Assembly (NCBI RefSeq): GCF_009725235.1
Contig: NZ_WJFC01000228.1
Span: forward strand, 1 to 20,839
Direction of reading: 5' to 3'
DNA length: 20,839 nucleotides
DNA from: Scytonema sp. UIC 10036
Lineage (GTDB): Bacteria > Cyanobacteriota > Cyanobacteriia > Cyanobacteriales > Nostocaceae
Positions 7,438-13,648 of this stretch are shown piece after piece. A program made the position numbers and the translations under genes. Positions within the stretch are counted from its first letter, which is position 1. The number at the start of each line of letters is the position of its first letter. The notes under the pieces were generated by a model. It was given only the letters and a program-made list of their open reading frames with translations. It was not told the DNA's origin and did no database searches.

Positions 7438-7749
7438 ATGCATCCGGTTAAACGAATAGAAATCATTGTAAATTCAGTTGAGCTTGGAAAAATTTTAGAC
7501 GGCTTAAAACAGGCAGAGATTTCAGGGTACTTGTTGCTCCGAAATGTTGCCGGACACGGTTTTAGAGGTGGCTCCGAAGATTTAGACATGACCATGCTGG
7601 ATAATGTTTACGTGATTGCTTTTTGTGTTCCAGACAAAATCAAACGTACAGTGGAAATCATTCGACCAATCCTGAACAAATTTGGAGGCTCTTGCTACAT
7701 CTCAGATGCAACAGAAATTCGCTCAATGAGATGTATTGCCTCATTGTAA
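7438..7749 (+). CDS. sbtB: SbtB-like PII-family regulator
   Basis: 103 residues with the PII ferredoxin-like fold pattern: strand KRIEIIVNS, helix LGKILDGLKQAEISGYLL, T-loop region GHGFRGGSEDLD, strand YVIAFCVP, helix TVEIIRPILNKFGGSCYISDA. It is encoded 4 nt after the permease, with GGAG at 7426-7429, so it is almost certainly co-transcribed. By family knowledge SbtB binds adenine nucleotides and the second messenger cAMP and docks on SbtA to control uptake. This protein ends RSMRCIASL and lacks the C-terminal CGPEGC redox loop of Synechocystis SbtB. Its nucleotide control may therefore differ. Confidence 0.85.
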   Translation: MHPVKRIEIIVNSVELGKILDGLKQAEISGYLLLRNVAGHGFRGGSEDLDMTMLDNVYVIAFCVPDKIKRTVEIIRPILNKFGGSCYISDATEIRSMRCIASL

Positions 7750-7806
7750 AGGATGAAGGATGAAGTATCTAGGACTGATACATAGCCTCCTTTATTAGGT
7801 GGTTTT

Positions 7807-7868
7807 GGGGGAATCTGCAACGCGTGAAATCCTCATCAAAATACTGTTGCAGTTCTTTAAGTCTTGGT
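7807..7868 (+). repeat. Diverged dispersed element, copy B, with stem-loop
   Basis: This is similar to 6-62. Here CTGCAAC (7815-7821) and GTTGCAG (7846-7852) form a perfect 7-bp stem, extendable by GAA/TTC across one bulged T, around a 24-nt loop. It lies between the PII-like gene and the carbonic anhydrase, about 70-130 bp before the latter's ATG. It could be a leader RNA element or a small repeat. No known family was recognised. Confidence 0.45.
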
Positions 7869-7881
7869 ATGAAGTAAACTT

Positions 7882-7930
7882 TCAGAATTCAAAATTCAAA
7901 AGCAAAAGTTCAAAAGCAAAAATCCAAAAT
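7882..7930. repeat. Short AT-rich tandem motif (TTCAAAA-like)
   Basis: The words TTCAGAA, TTCAAAA, TTCAAAAGCAAAA (twice) and TCCAAAA recur without a strict period just upstream of the carbonic anhydrase start. Degenerate AATTCAAAA runs of this kind are common in Nostocales intergenic DNA. No function is assigned. Confidence 0.45.
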
Positions 7931-7936
7931 AGTATC

Positions 7937-8656
7937 ATGAATGAAAATTATGGATTGATGGATCGCCGCCATTTCTTAAACCTAACAGGAACGAGTGGAA
8001 TTGCCTTAGTAGCCGCTGTTACGGGAAGTGCTTTTTGGAGCATACATCCCAAGCAAGCAATTGCTGACTCAGTTCCACCCTTAGACCCCGATGCTGCTTT
8101 AAAACGGTTGATGGACGGCAATCAAAGGTTCGTTCAGCAAAAGGGTAACCATCCAGATCAATCAAAAGCACGAATCAAAGAAGTTGCCCAAGCACAACAT
8201 CCCTTTGCAGCTTTGCTGTGCTGTGCGGATTCGCGAGTGCCTCCAGAAATTTTGTTTGATGAAGGAATTGGTGATTTATTTGACATCCGTGTTGCCGGAA
8301 ACATTGTGACAGATGAGGTGCTTGGCAGCCTGGAATATGCTGTAGACATCCTTAACACTCCTTTGATTATGGTTTTAGGTCATGAACGCTGCGGTGCTGT
8401 CACAGCAGCAGTTCAGGGAGAACCTCTCCCCGGTCATATTGGTTCTTTTGTTAAAGCCATCAAACCAGTTATCTCTAAAACCAAAGGTGAATCATCAGAC
8501 GATCCGGTTGATAAAGCCGTGATTGCAAACGTTCAATATCAAATTAAGAAATTGAAACAGAATTCAAAGATTGTATCTCAACGATTATTGGAGGGTAAGC
8601 TTAAAGTTGTTGGAGGTCGTTACGACCTTGATACTGGAGAAGTTGGTTTGATATAA
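7937..8656 (+). CDS. Tat-exported beta-carbonic anhydrase
   Basis: 239 residues. The start is a twin-arginine signal, MDRRHFLNLTG (RR at 10-11), then a hydrophobic stretch and AIA at 41-43 before the mature protein, so it is expected in the periplasm or thylakoid lumen. Beta-class zinc ligands are visible: C96 and D98 with R100 (CADSR), H149 and C152 (GHERCG). It interconverts CO2 and bicarbonate. Position after the SbtA/SbtB pair suggests it supplies or recovers bicarbonate for that transporter. It is separated from the PII-like gene by 187 bp carrying a stem-loop element, so it may have its own promoter. ATG 7958 is an alternative start that keeps the RR motif. The frame is open upstream to 7799, but that stretch is repeat DNA. 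Confidence 0.9.
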   Translation: MNENYGLMDRRHFLNLTGTSGIALVAAVTGSAFWSIHPKQAIADSVPPLDPDAALKRLMDGNQRFVQQKGNHPDQSKARIKEVAQAQHPFAALLCCADSRVPPEILFDEGIGDLFDIRVAGNIVTDEVLGSLEYAVDILNTPLIMVLGHERCGAVTAAVQGEPLPGHIGSFVKAIKPVISKTKGESSDDPVDKAVIANVQYQIKKLKQNSKIVSQRLLEGKLKVVGGRYDLDTGEVGLI

Positions 8657-8722
8657 CCAATTTTCATTGTATGTAGAGACTAGCATGGCTAGTCTTTTGT
8701 TATACAGCAGATTTCAACTTAG

Positions 8723-8789
8723 TGAGGTACAAAAATTACCCCCCTTTCATCCCCCCTTACCCAGGGGGGAAAGAGGGGGGTGTACCTCA
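8723..8789. terminator. Nested long hairpin between convergent genes
   Basis: The outer arms TGAGGTACA (8723-8731) and TGTACCTCA (8781-8789) are perfect complements. Inside, C6 (8739-8744) can pair with G6 (8775-8780), and C6 (8751-8756) with G6 (8764-8769). The structure lies 66 bp after the carbonic anhydrase stop and 7 bp before the stop of the convergent phosphate-binding gene, so it could terminate both. It also looks like a small dispersed palindromic element of cyanobacterial type. There is no long T tract. Confidence 0.6.
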
Positions 8790-8795
8790 TTCAGA

Positions 8796-9797
8796 TTAAA
8801 TGAAATTCGTGATAGGCTCGCCCGGTTTTGCCTTCTTAAACTTGGTACCAGTTGTACCATTAGCCACTTTTTGCTTCACCTTGGGATAAGCCTCATCAGG
8901 TAGCGAAACGTAACCGACTGATTCAACCCATTTCCACGAATTTTCTATGTAGAAATTCACAAAGTCTTTCACAGCTGGTTTGCTATCCAGTGACTTCTTA
9001 CTTACATAAATAAACAAAGGTCTAGACAAAGGCGTGTAAATATTTTTGACAACATTGTCTACTGGAACAGGCTTTTCACATTTTCCTTTAGGGCTTTCTA
9101 CAGCAACTAAGTTTAGCTTATCTTGATTCTGCAAATAGTAAGATATCCCAACATACCCAAGAGCGTTTTCATCACCAGCAACCCCCTGGACAAGAATGTT
9201 TTGGTTGTGACTTGGAGTGTAGTCCGTGCGTCCATTTTTTGCTTTTCCAGTGATAGCTTGTGTGAAATAATCAAATGTTCCCGTATCAGAAGCTGGAGCA
9301 TACAGCTTTAAGGGTTTGTTAGGAAACTTGGGATTCACTTGATTCCAGGTTTTGATTTTATTAGTTGCTTTTGCATTCCACATCTTTTTCAATTCATCAA
9401 TCGTCAAACATTGAACGAAGTTATTTTGACGATTGGCAATGACAGCAATTCCGTCAAGAGCAATAGGTATTTCTACAAAGGTAATATCCTTCTTGGCACA
9501 AGTTTTAATTTCTTCATCTCTGATGGTACGTGATGCACCAACAATATCAATATCACCTGCACAGAACTTACTTATGCCACCTCCCGTACCGCTTGAAGCA
9601 ACGCTCACATTTGCTTTTGGTGAAGCTTTCTCATATTCTTCCGCAACTGCTAGAGAGATGGGAAAACCTACAGCCGCACCATCTATACTCACCTCTGTTG
9701 CCTTCTCGTTGGCTCTATTACAAGAAGTTATACCGAGCGTTAAAACCACCAAAGATGTTAATAATCCCTGACACTTGAATTTGCTGTAAAAGCTCAT
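8796..9797 (-). CDS. PstS-family phosphate-binding lipoprotein
   Basis: 333 residues. The signal peptide ends in the lipobox ITSC (C26), so this is a lipoprotein exposed in the periplasm. The type II periplasmic binding fold shows phosphate-site loops: SSGTGGG, then DIVGASRTI, then ASDTGTFDYF. It should capture phosphate for a Pst ABC transporter, but no pstCAB genes are in the window. It belongs to the cyanobacterial PstS/SphX-like group; I cannot say which member. AGGA lies 8-10 nt before the ATG. It begins 60 bp after the sulfate-binding gene on the same strand and is probably co-transcribed with it. No clear Pho box lies directly in front. Confidence 0.88.
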   Translation of the reverse strand: MSFYSKFKCQGLLTSLVVLTLGITSCNRANEKATEVSIDGAAVGFPISLAVAEEYEKASPKANVSVASSGTGGGISKFCAGDIDIVGASRTIRDEEIKTCAKKDITFVEIPIALDGIAVIANRQNNFVQCLTIDELKKMWNAKATNKIKTWNQVNPKFPNKPLKLYAPASDTGTFDYFTQAITGKAKNGRTDYTPSHNQNILVQGVAGDENALGYVGISYYLQNQDKLNLVAVESPKGKCEKPVPVDNVVKNIYTPLSRPLFIYVSKKSLDSKPAVKDFVNFYIENSWKWVESVGYVSLPDEAYPKVKQKVANGTTGTKFKKAKPGEPITNFI

Positions 9798-9857
9798 AAC
9801 TTAAATTCCTGTACGCTGTTTTTCTGATTAATAACCATTAACTGCCCGTTGAGCCAT

Positions 9858-11015
9858 TTATGCCTTACTCGCAGTCCAAATTTTGTCGAAAATTGCCCCA
9901 TCATTAAAAAATCTATTTTGAAGAAGATCCCAACCTCCTAAATCATGAGCAGTAAAAAAGGTTTGAATTGGGGGATAATTCTTCGCCACTTCTTCAAGAA
10001 CAGCGGGGTTAACGGGACGGTATCCTAACTTGGCAAATTCACGTTGGGCTTCTGTTGAGTAAAGAAAATCTACAAATGCCTCTGCAACTTCTTTAGTGCC
10101 ATGTTTCTCAACGTTTTTGTCTACTACAGCGACAGGGTTGTCGATGGAAATATTCACATTAGGCACTACGTAAGGTAATTTCTGACCGTTCTGCTCAGCC
10201 AAAAAAACTTCGTTTTCGTAATTGATTAACACATCTCCCTTTCCTTGTTGGAAAAAGAGATCGCTAGCATCACGCGCACTTGGGGCTAGCACGGGGACGT
10301 TTTTATAAACATTAGTCGTAAAGGTTTGTGCTTGCGTTTCGTCACCGCCTGTTTGAGTGACAGCACCCCAAAAAGCTAAAAATTCCCAAATAGCAATACC
10401 AGAAGTTTTGGGGTTAGCAACAATGACTTTCACACCATCTTTTGTCAAATCTGTCCATGTATTGATACCTTTGGGATTCCCTTCACGGGTTACGATCGCC
10501 GCTACAGACCTAGTTACAATGCTACTTTTAGGCGCTTTCGATTCCCAGTTCTTTTCAATTAAACCAGCTTGCTGAATTTTATTGATATCAAGGGGAAGTG
10601 CTAGGTGTACGACATCAGCTTCTTGTGAACCTTTAATCACAGCTTCGGCTTGAGTTCCAGATGCACCGTAACTCTGCTCAAAAATCACATTTTGACCGTG
10701 TTCTTTCTTCCACTTTTCTACAAATTTAGGAATGATTCGATCGTGAGCTGCCTGAGTTACTGAGAATGAAACGAGGTTCAATTTGACATCGGGTTTGGTA
10801 GCTGAGGTGCTTCCAGAACAGGCTGCGATCGCAACACTCAAGCTAGCACCTACCAGAAAAAGACACACAAAGTCTCGAAGAGATTGTCCGTTTGACCCAC
10901 TTCCTGCTATTCTGTTGCTCCAGTGTTTGATAACCCAAAAAACTTCCTTCACGTAACTCTGGATTTGCCCAATCCAGTGTGTCCCCACCATCAACCTATT
11001 TTGCCACTTGGTCAT
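9858..11015 (-). CDS. sbpA: Sulfate-binding lipoprotein of an ABC transporter
   Basis: 385 residues. The mature part carries the Sbp/CysP family marks: SFSVTQAAHD, FEQSYGASGTQAEAV, DVVHLALPLDI, VIVANPKTSGIAIWEFLAFWG, DVLINYENEV and GYRPVNP. It binds sulfate (or thiosulfate) for a Cys-type importer. No cysTWA genes are nearby. The signal peptide (hydrophobic 49-62, lipobox IAAC with C66) is preceded by about 48 extra residues, MTKWQNRLMV onward. This is an unusually long N-terminus. The ATG at 11015 is supported by GGAG 8 nt upstream, and no better start lies closer to the hydrophobic core. Its leader has a CCGTAT inverted repeat. Confidence 0.9.
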   Translation of the reverse strand: MTKWQNRLMVGTHWIGQIQSYVKEVFWVIKHWSNRIAGSGSNGQSLRDFVCLFLVGASLSVAIAACSGSTSATKPDVKLNLVSFSVTQAAHDRIIPKFVEKWKKEHGQNVIFEQSYGASGTQAEAVIKGSQEADVVHLALPLDINKIQQAGLIEKNWESKAPKSSIVTRSVAAIVTREGNPKGINTWTDLTKDGVKVIVANPKTSGIAIWEFLAFWGAVTQTGGDETQAQTFTTNVYKNVPVLAPSARDASDLFFQQGKGDVLINYENEVFLAEQNGQKLPYVVPNVNISIDNPVAVVDKNVEKHGTKEVAEAFVDFLYSTEAQREFAKLGYRPVNPAVLEEVAKNYPPIQTFFTAHDLGGWDLLQNRFFNDGAIFDKIWTASKA

Positions 11016-11024
11016 TATAGTTCT

Positions 11025-11060
11025 CCGTATCTATACGGCTGATTGAGCGTATTACCGTAT
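11025..11060. promoter_or_regulatory. CCGTAT inverted repeat plus third half-site in sbpA leader
   Basis: CCGTAT (11025-11030) and ATACGG (11033-11038) form a perfect inverted repeat 10 nt before the sbpA ATG. A further CCGTAT occurs at 11055-11060, exactly 30 bp from the first. On the minus strand the repeat runs into the ribosome-binding GGAG. It could act as an operator or as a small hairpin touching the ribosome-binding site. Confidence 0.4.
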
Positions 11061-11242
11061 TTTTATGGAATTCTAAATCACTTTAGTGGTTTTTTCATCC
11101 TGCTTTAATCTTCTTTAATCTATCCCCACTGAGTCAACAGCTTTGACGCAACTTGTTGACTTAAAAGCCCCGTTATTGAGAATGAAAAGCGGTCTGTTAA
11201 AATTCAGTACATAATTAAAATATTGAATTCTGGCAGCCGCTC

Positions 11243-12019
11243 ATGACTCAGCAGCTTTTTGACACGGAAGAAATCGTCACTGAGCTTGACATCAGCCATT
11301 TGGTTATCGAGGACGATACGCCTGTGGATAATTTTCAGTCAGAAGAGCAGCAACGGTTATTGGTAGAACCGCTATACAGTTCCAAAGCATTGCCATCTCC
11401 TTTCCTAGCGGCTGCGAATGTAGGATTGTTCTACAAACTCAAGGGCGAGCCGATCGTTCCTGATGTTTTACTGAGCTTGGGTGTACAGCGACCCGATGAC
11501 TTCTCCGAGCGACGCAATCGATCGTACTTTGTGTGGGAGTTTGGCAAAGTGCCTGAAGTTTGCATCGAAATCGTCTCGAATCAGGAAGGCGACGAGTTAG
11601 CATTGAGCAAAAAATCGCGGCAGAAAGGCAAAACGACAATCAAGAAAGACCTCTACGCCCAGATTGGAGTGCGCTATTACGCTGTATTCGATCCTTTGAA
11701 GCATATTCAAAGTAAAGATGAAATGAATGGGGCATTGTTGCGTGTATGGTCGATTTCGCCAGAGGGCTATGCTGAGTTAACGCCTCCGGAAGGAATTAGC
11801 AAAATTGGGCAGTCGATTTGGCTAAATGCTGCTGGAATTGGCTTGATATTGTGGGAAGGGCAGTTCGAGGAAGACGTGACGCGATTGTGGCTTCGGTGGT
11901 GCGATCGCAATGGGCAAGTGATTCCCACTGGAGCAGAACGGGCAGACGAAGCAGAAGCAAAGGCACAGCGACTTGCTGAACGGTTGCGATCTCTAGGCAT
12001 GAATCCAGACGAGATTTAG
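11243..12019 (+). CDS. Uma2-family (DUF820) PD-(D/E)XK nuclease-like protein
   Basis: 258 residues. The Uma2 core is visible: VPDVLLSLG (catalytic Asp about 74), VPEVCIEIVS (Glu 109), a lysine-rich helix KKSRQKGKTTIKKDLYAQ, and the end motif GVRYYAVFDP. The C-terminal part has an acidic/alanine coiled coil ending AERLRSLG, which is typical of these proteins. The family is hugely expanded in cyanobacteria and is a restriction-endonuclease-like fold of unclear role, with frequent copies as lone genes. This copy is alone, divergent from sbpA and convergent with the acetyltransferase. The start ATG 11243 has no strong ribosome-binding site. Confidence 0.85.
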   Translation: MTQQLFDTEEIVTELDISHLVIEDDTPVDNFQSEEQQRLLVEPLYSSKALPSPFLAAANVGLFYKLKGEPIVPDVLLSLGVQRPDDFSERRNRSYFVWEFGKVPEVCIEIVSNQEGDELALSKKSRQKGKTTIKKDLYAQIGVRYYAVFDPLKHIQSKDEMNGALLRVWSISPEGYAELTPPEGISKIGQSIWLNAAGIGLILWEGQFEEDVTRLWLRWCDRNGQVIPTGAERADEAEAKAQRLAERLRSLGMNPDEI

Positions 12020-12058
12020 TATCAGGTTGAAACCGATAAAAATCTGAATCCCCCTGTT

Positions 12059-12613
12059 TCAGTCGAGACGCAGGGCTGTTTCATTCGGTAAGGAGGAAGA
12101 ACTTGTCAATATCATTTCCATTTTGAGGCTCAGTAGTGGATGACCATACCTTATATCCAACTCTTGTGCAACGACTTGAAACCCAAAAGTTTCATAAAGA
12201 TATCTTGACTGAGGAAGCCCATCAACAGTCCAAAGATATAACTTTGGAAATGCCTTTTTACGACAAAAATGCAGTGCTTGCTGAAGAAGAGCTTTACCAA
12301 TACCTTGACCTTGGTAAACCGGATCGAGAATAAACCAACGCAATCGTGCTTCGTGCTTATTGTTTGAATTATCAGCATTTCCTTGTACTGCAATAGAACC
12401 TACGAGACGCTCATCTGCTCGAGCAGTCAGCAAAAGGTCGCGTTCCATATCGTACTGCTCGCAAAAGTCGCAAAGTTCTCTAGCCATCAATATTTCAAAC
12501 TCTGCACCTACACTCCAACATCGGTTGTAATAGATCCCATGCAGTTCGGTAATACGTCCGATACAGCCCGGTTGGTATCCTTCAACGTAAATTGCATTGC
12601 TTTGTTTAAACAT
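12059..12613 (-). CDS. GNAT-family N-acetyltransferase
   Basis: 184 residues. The acetyl-CoA motif A is clear: LRWFILDPVYQGQGIGKALL, with the Q-x-Q-G-I-G-K loop at 101-107. It is followed by the motif B-like YLWTVDGLPQSRYLYETFGF. This predicts an acyl transfer to an amine; the substrate is unknown. It starts 21 bp after the TrmB-family regulator gene and is probably in one operon with it. GNAT domains also occur fused to or beside regulators such as MarR types, so a regulatory or detoxifying role is conceivable. It ends 40 bp from the convergent Uma2 gene. Confidence 0.87.
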   Translation of the reverse strand: MFKQSNAIYVEGYQPGCIGRITELHGIYYNRCWSVGAEFEILMARELCDFCEQYDMERDLLLTARADERLVGSIAVQGNADNSNNKHEARLRWFILDPVYQGQGIGKALLQQALHFCRKKAFPKLYLWTVDGLPQSRYLYETFGFQVVAQELDIRYGHPLLSLKMEMILTSSSSLPNETALRLD

Positions 12614-12634
12614 ACTTGTTTCTGAATGGGTGTG

Positions 12635-13438
12635 TCAGTTTTGATAAGGTTTGCTACGTTCCCAGATTTGCTCAAAAGCTAAATTCATCATTGCTACCAT
12701 GCCTTTGTGCTTAACTGCGATCGCAGTCAAGCTAGGCGGACTACCCACAGGGTCTTGCATGGAGACCAGCACAACATCGTCATCAAACGCCTGCATCTTA
12801 ATCGGCAATTCGCTTATCAAACGAATTTCTTGTCCCCACTCATAAAAAGTACTAAGCCAAATACGGAGTTCATCATCTTCAAGAGCAGACATTTCATAAA
12901 TTGCGCGATACCTCACTCCACGAGAAAGTGGTTCGCGAATAAAACGCCAATTCTGCTCCTTTGTAAGAACAAAGGGACGTTTGATGCACGAGTTGACTTG
13001 AGTGCGAACCGTTCGTGCTAATGCTAGCGCCCTGCTAGCTATCCGAGACGGATTACCCAGTACGTCGATATATTCAAGTGGATCGTTCTGACCTCGCCCA
13101 ATTTGATAAATCGGAGACAATTCTTGAATCAAATCTTTTGTATGAGCAACTATCCGCTGTCGCTCTTGTTCAAGTTTCTCAGTACGCTGTGTACTCACTA
13201 CTTCCAGTGCCATACTTGGGTCGAGAGCAAAATAAGAACGCGGAGTTGTGTCTTTAGAAATACATAACCCCTTTTCCTCAAGAGATTCTAAGACATCATA
13301 AATGCGTTGTCGTGGAATCTTTGCCCGTGCAGCCAATTCTGTAGAAGTGAAACTGCTTCGCCCCAAGAGCGCCAAGTAGGCTGTAGCCTCATATCCAGTC
13401 AAACCTAATTCATTGAGTAGCTCAATTTGCTTTTCCAC
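12635..13438 (-). CDS. TrmB-family transcriptional regulator
   Basis: 267 residues. The N-terminal winged HTH has the TrmB signature: LGLTGYEATAYLALL, then FTSTELAARAKIPRQRIYDVLESLEEKGL (about residues 30-58). After a coiled-coil segment (about 75-110) comes the C-terminal effector/regulator domain up to residue 267. Known TrmB proteins respond to sugars in archaea; the ligand here is unknown. The gene is divergent from the cation/proton antiporter. The 210-bp region between the starts carries two matching palindromes, so it probably regulates itself and the antiporter. The acetyltransferase follows in the same direction. Confidence 0.87.
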   Translation of the reverse strand: MEKQIELLNELGLTGYEATAYLALLGRSSFTSTELAARAKIPRQRIYDVLESLEEKGLCISKDTTPRSYFALDPSMALEVVSTQRTEKLEQERQRIVAHTKDLIQELSPIYQIGRGQNDPLEYIDVLGNPSRIASRALALARTVRTQVNSCIKRPFVLTKEQNWRFIREPLSRGVRYRAIYEMSALEDDELRIWLSTFYEWGQEIRLISELPIKMQAFDDDVVLVSMQDPVGSPPSLTAIAVKHKGMVAMMNLAFEQIWERSKPYQN

Positions 13439-13478
13439 GTGCTTTTAGCTGCCTGTTCTTGCCATAGCTTTTTTTGTT

Positions 13479-13528
13479 ACCACTTTATAGTGGTGTCATT
13501 AAGACAATATCACCACTACCAAGTGGTG
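13479..13528. promoter_or_regulatory. Two CACCACT-N4-AGTGGTG palindromes (likely TrmB operators)
   Basis: Site 1 is ACCACT-TTAT-AGTGGT (13479-13494). Site 2 is CACCACT-ACCA-AGTGGTG (13511-13528). The arms are perfect, the spacer is 4 bp in both, and both sites continue with GTCA to the right. Their centres are 33 bp apart, about three helical turns, placing both on one face of the DNA. They lie 41-90 bp before the regulator start and 120-170 bp before the antiporter start. A weaker CCAT-CTA-ATGG occurs at 13569-13579. Confidence 0.65.
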
Positions 13529-13648
13529 TCAAAGAATCTTTCGATAGTGTTAATCTCACTCTTAGACACCATCTAATGGCAGAAGATAAATATTTCCATG
13601 TCCCTGAAGATATGGGATGCAGTCCGCAGCTTAACACAGGAGCTATTG

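Noticed and set aside
9113..9778. Several overlapping ORFs on both strands inside the phosphate-binding gene
   Set aside because: All are shadows of the PstS-family gene, with no family features or start signals of their own.
11101..11125. CTTTAATCT direct repeat as a Pho box
   Set aside because: The 10-bp period and the sequence do not match the 11-bp-period CTTAACC-type boxes well, and it lies before the sulfate rather than the phosphate gene.
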